Assembly (NCBI GenBank): GCA_026982235.1
Contig: JALSHM010000009.1
Span: 1-6,986, forward strand
Length of the DNA stretch: 6,986 nt
Direction of reading: 5' to 3'
DNA from: Robiginitomaculum sp.
Lineage (GTDB): Bacteria; Pseudomonadota; Alphaproteobacteria; Caulobacterales; Maricaulaceae
The notes under the pieces were generated by a model, which was given only the letters and a program-made list of their open reading frames with translations, did no database searches and was not told the DNA's origin. The first letter of the stretch is position 1. The number at the start of each line of letters is the position of its first letter. A program made the translations under genes and the position numbers. Positions 5,586 to 6,986 of the stretch are shown in pieces.

Positions 5586-5622
5586 CGCTTGCATACATAT
5601 TGTAAAGCCAGCGGAGTAAGGC

Positions 5623-6414
5623 ATGAGCCAATCGACCATCTTGTATGAAAAACGAAATACTACGGCGATTGTCACGTTCAACCGCCCGGACAAACTCAAT
5701 GCGTTCAATGAAAAAATGCATCAGGCTTTGGCGTTGACATTGGATATGATCGATGCTGATGATAGTGTGCGCTGTTTGCTTATTACTGGAAAGGGGCGCG
5801 GATTTTGCGCTGGTCAGGATTTGGGCGACCGCAATGTTGCGCCCGGTGCGAAAAAGACAGATTTAGGCGCAACTATTTCCACATATTATAACCCACTTAT
5901 CCAGCGCCTGCACGCGAGTAAAATCCCGACCATATGTGCCGTCAATGGTGTGGCCGCAGGTGCGGGGGCAAATATCGCATTGGCCTGTGATATTGTCATA
6001 GCTGCGGACACGGCTAAATTCGTCGAAGTGTTTTCCAATATAGGATTACTCCCCGATAGCGGTGGCACATATCATTTACCCCGCCATGTGGGGCTGGCGC
6101 GGGCGCTTGGTTTATCCTTATTGGCGACACCGCTCAAAGCAGAAAAAGCCAAAGATTGGGGTTTGATTTGGGATGTGTGCGCCCCGGACGATTTGATGGC
6201 AGAGGCGGTAAAAGTGGCGGAAAATCTAGCCGCGAAACCGGCCATTGGCTTGGCGCTTAATCGTGCCGCAATCCGAGCGTCTTTTAACAATACCATAGAT
6301 GCGCAATTAGAATTGGAGCGCCTGTCCATGCAAAAGGCGGGCTTTACCGATGATTACGCCGAAGCGGTTGCCGCCTTTATGGAAAAACGCAAACCCAGAT
6401 TTACGGGGAAATAA
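5623..6414 (+). CDS. paaG: 1,2-epoxyphenylacetyl-CoA isomerase PaaG
   Basis: A crotonase-fold enzyme that isomerises 2-(1,2-epoxy-1,2-dihydrophenyl)acetyl-CoA to oxepin-CoA and later shifts the double bond of the didehydroadipyl-CoA intermediate. Family signatures: FNRPDKLNAFNEKMH (19-33), GRGFCAGQDLGDRNV (58-72) forming the first oxyanion-hole region, NGVAAGAGANIALACDIVIA (108-127) with the second, and FSNIGLLPDSGGT (137-149), where Asp145 is the acid/base expected for PaaG in place of the hydratase Glu pair. The C-terminus ends KRKPRFTGK, as in PaaG proteins. The 263-residue length matches the family. GGAG six bases before ATG at 5623 supports this start. It leads a plus-strand operon, with paaJ starting one base after its stop. 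Nothing is missing. Ordinary enoyl-CoA hydratase is a less likely alternative, given the motifs and neighbours. Confidence 0.94.
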   Translation: MSQSTILYEKRNTTAIVTFNRPDKLNAFNEKMHQALALTLDMIDADDSVRCLLITGKGRGFCAGQDLGDRNVAPGAKKTDLGATISTYYNPLIQRLHASKIPTICAVNGVAAGAGANIALACDIVIAADTAKFVEVFSNIGLLPDSGGTYHLPRHVGLARALGLSLLATPLKAEKAKDWGLIWDVCAPDDLMAEAVKVAENLAAKPAIGLALNRAAIRASFNNTIDAQLELERLSMQKAGFTDDYAEAVAAFMEKRKPRFTGK

Positions 6415-6415
6415 G

Positions 6416-6986
6416 ATGCCAAAAACAATAAATGAAGCTTTTATTTGTGATGCTATCCGCACGCCCATTGGCCGCTACGGCGGTGGCTTGTCTAGCGTGC
6501 GTACGGATGATTTGGCGGCTATACCTATGCAGGCTTTAATGGTGCGCAATACGGATGTGGATTGGGCGCGCGTGGATGATGTGTTTATGGGCTGCGCCAA
6601 TCAGGCCGGGGAAGATAACCGCAATATTGCCCGCATGGCTTCTTTGCTGGCAGGACTAGGGACGCAAGTGCCAGGTGTGACGTTGAATCGCCTGTGTGGC
6701 TCTGGCCTTGATGCCATTGTTCAGGCTGCGCGTCTGATTAAATCCGGCGAGGGGGCATTGGCCATTGCGGCGGGGGTCGAAAGCATGTCGCGGGCACCCT
6801 TCGTTACTGCCAAAGCCACGACCGCATTTTCCCGTAATGCAGAAACCTTTGACACAACAATCGGTTGGCGCTTCGTTAACAAACTGATGCATGGGCAATA
6901 CGGTACAGACTCTATGCCGGAGACGGCGGAAAATGTGGCCGAAGAATTTAACATATCCCGCGCTGACCAAGATGCGTTCGCCTATA
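6416..6986 (+). CDS. paaJ: 3-oxoadipyl-CoA / 3-oxo-5,6-dehydrosuberyl-CoA thiolase PaaJ (N-terminal part)
   Basis: This acetyl-CoA acyltransferase (PcaF/PaaJ group) cleaves 3-oxo-5,6-didehydrosuberyl-CoA and, at the end of the pathway, 3-oxoadipyl-CoA to succinyl-CoA plus acetyl-CoA. The first 190 codons are visible and the gene runs off the right edge; the family is about 400 residues. Diagnostic blocks are FICDAIRTPIGRYGGGLSSV (9-28), GCANQAGEDNRNIARM (59-74), NRLCGSGLDA with nucleophile Cys94, GVESMSRAPFV (120-130), FDTTIGWRFVN (145-155) and GTDSMPETAENVAEE (163-177). The missing part would carry the other active-site residues (GHP and the CxG loop). The paaG stop and this ATG are separated by one base (TAAGATG), so the pair is an operon. 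Start choice is supported by the position of the family N-terminus; the ribosome site (GGGG at 6405-6408) is modest. Confidence 0.94.
   Translation, partial: MPKTINEAFICDAIRTPIGRYGGGLSSVRTDDLAAIPMQALMVRNTDVDWARVDDVFMGCANQAGEDNRNIARMASLLAGLGTQVPGVTLNRLCGSGLDAIVQAARLIKSGEGALAIAAGVESMSRAPFVTAKATTAFSRNAETFDTTIGWRFVNKLMHGQYGTDSMPETAENVAEEFNISRADQDAFAY

Noticed and set aside
1..6986. CRISPR arrays, tRNA or rRNA genes, IS elements, attachment sites
   Set aside because: No regularly spaced repeats, cloverleaf-like genes, transposase or integrase fragments, or terminal inverted repeats were seen.

Overview
The window is a piece of a bacterial chromosome carrying part of an aerobic phenylacetate (PAA-CoA, 'paa') catabolic locus. 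The protein families, the moderate GC content, the TetR-type operator and the SocA-like antitoxin suggest a moderate-GC alphaproteobacterium, possibly a marine Maricaulales/Caulobacterales-type organism. That placement is inference, because no rRNA or marker gene is present.

Layout, left to right. (1) Positions 1-1160, minus strand: paaA and the start of paaB, the first two subunits of the phenylacetyl-CoA 1,2-epoxidase. Their sigma70-like promoter overlaps a palindromic ACCG-N2-CGGT operator and implies a leaderless paaA mRNA. (2) Positions 1354-2397, plus strand: a membrane fatty-acid desaturase with three histidine boxes, divergent from paaA. (3) Positions 2417-3360, minus strand: a visibly AT-richer two-gene cassette. 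A Panacea-domain (SocA/PanA-like, formerly DUF4065) antitoxin gene overlaps by ATGA a small downstream gene that looks like a diverged PemK/MazF-type toxin. Its upstream region (3361-3525) holds a perfect TATAAT -10 box, a hairpin and a 24-bp near-perfect palindrome. (4) Positions 3526-5538, minus strand: paaZ, the two-domain ring-opening hydratase/aldehyde dehydrogenase. (5) Positions 5623-6986, plus strand: paaG (isomerase) and the 5' two-fifths or more of paaJ (thiolase), divergent from paaZ, with a second, degenerate copy of the paa operator between them.

How it works together. PaaA/B (with PaaC, D and E presumably outside the window) epoxidise the ring of phenylacetyl-CoA. PaaG isomerises the epoxide to oxepin-CoA. 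PaaZ hydrolyses the oxepin ring and oxidises the aldehyde. PaaJ thiolyses the product and later 3-oxoadipyl-CoA, giving acetyl-CoA and succinyl-CoA. The two paa transcription starts share the 10-bp block GGTCAAATAT, which argues for one TetR-family repressor (PaaR-like) controlling both. The desaturase and the putative toxin-antitoxin pair sit between the two paa blocks and have no obvious metabolic link to them. The most interesting part of the window is the putative Panacea/PemK-like pair, with its uncharacterised toxin and strong palindromic control region, lying directly downstream of paaZ on the same strand.
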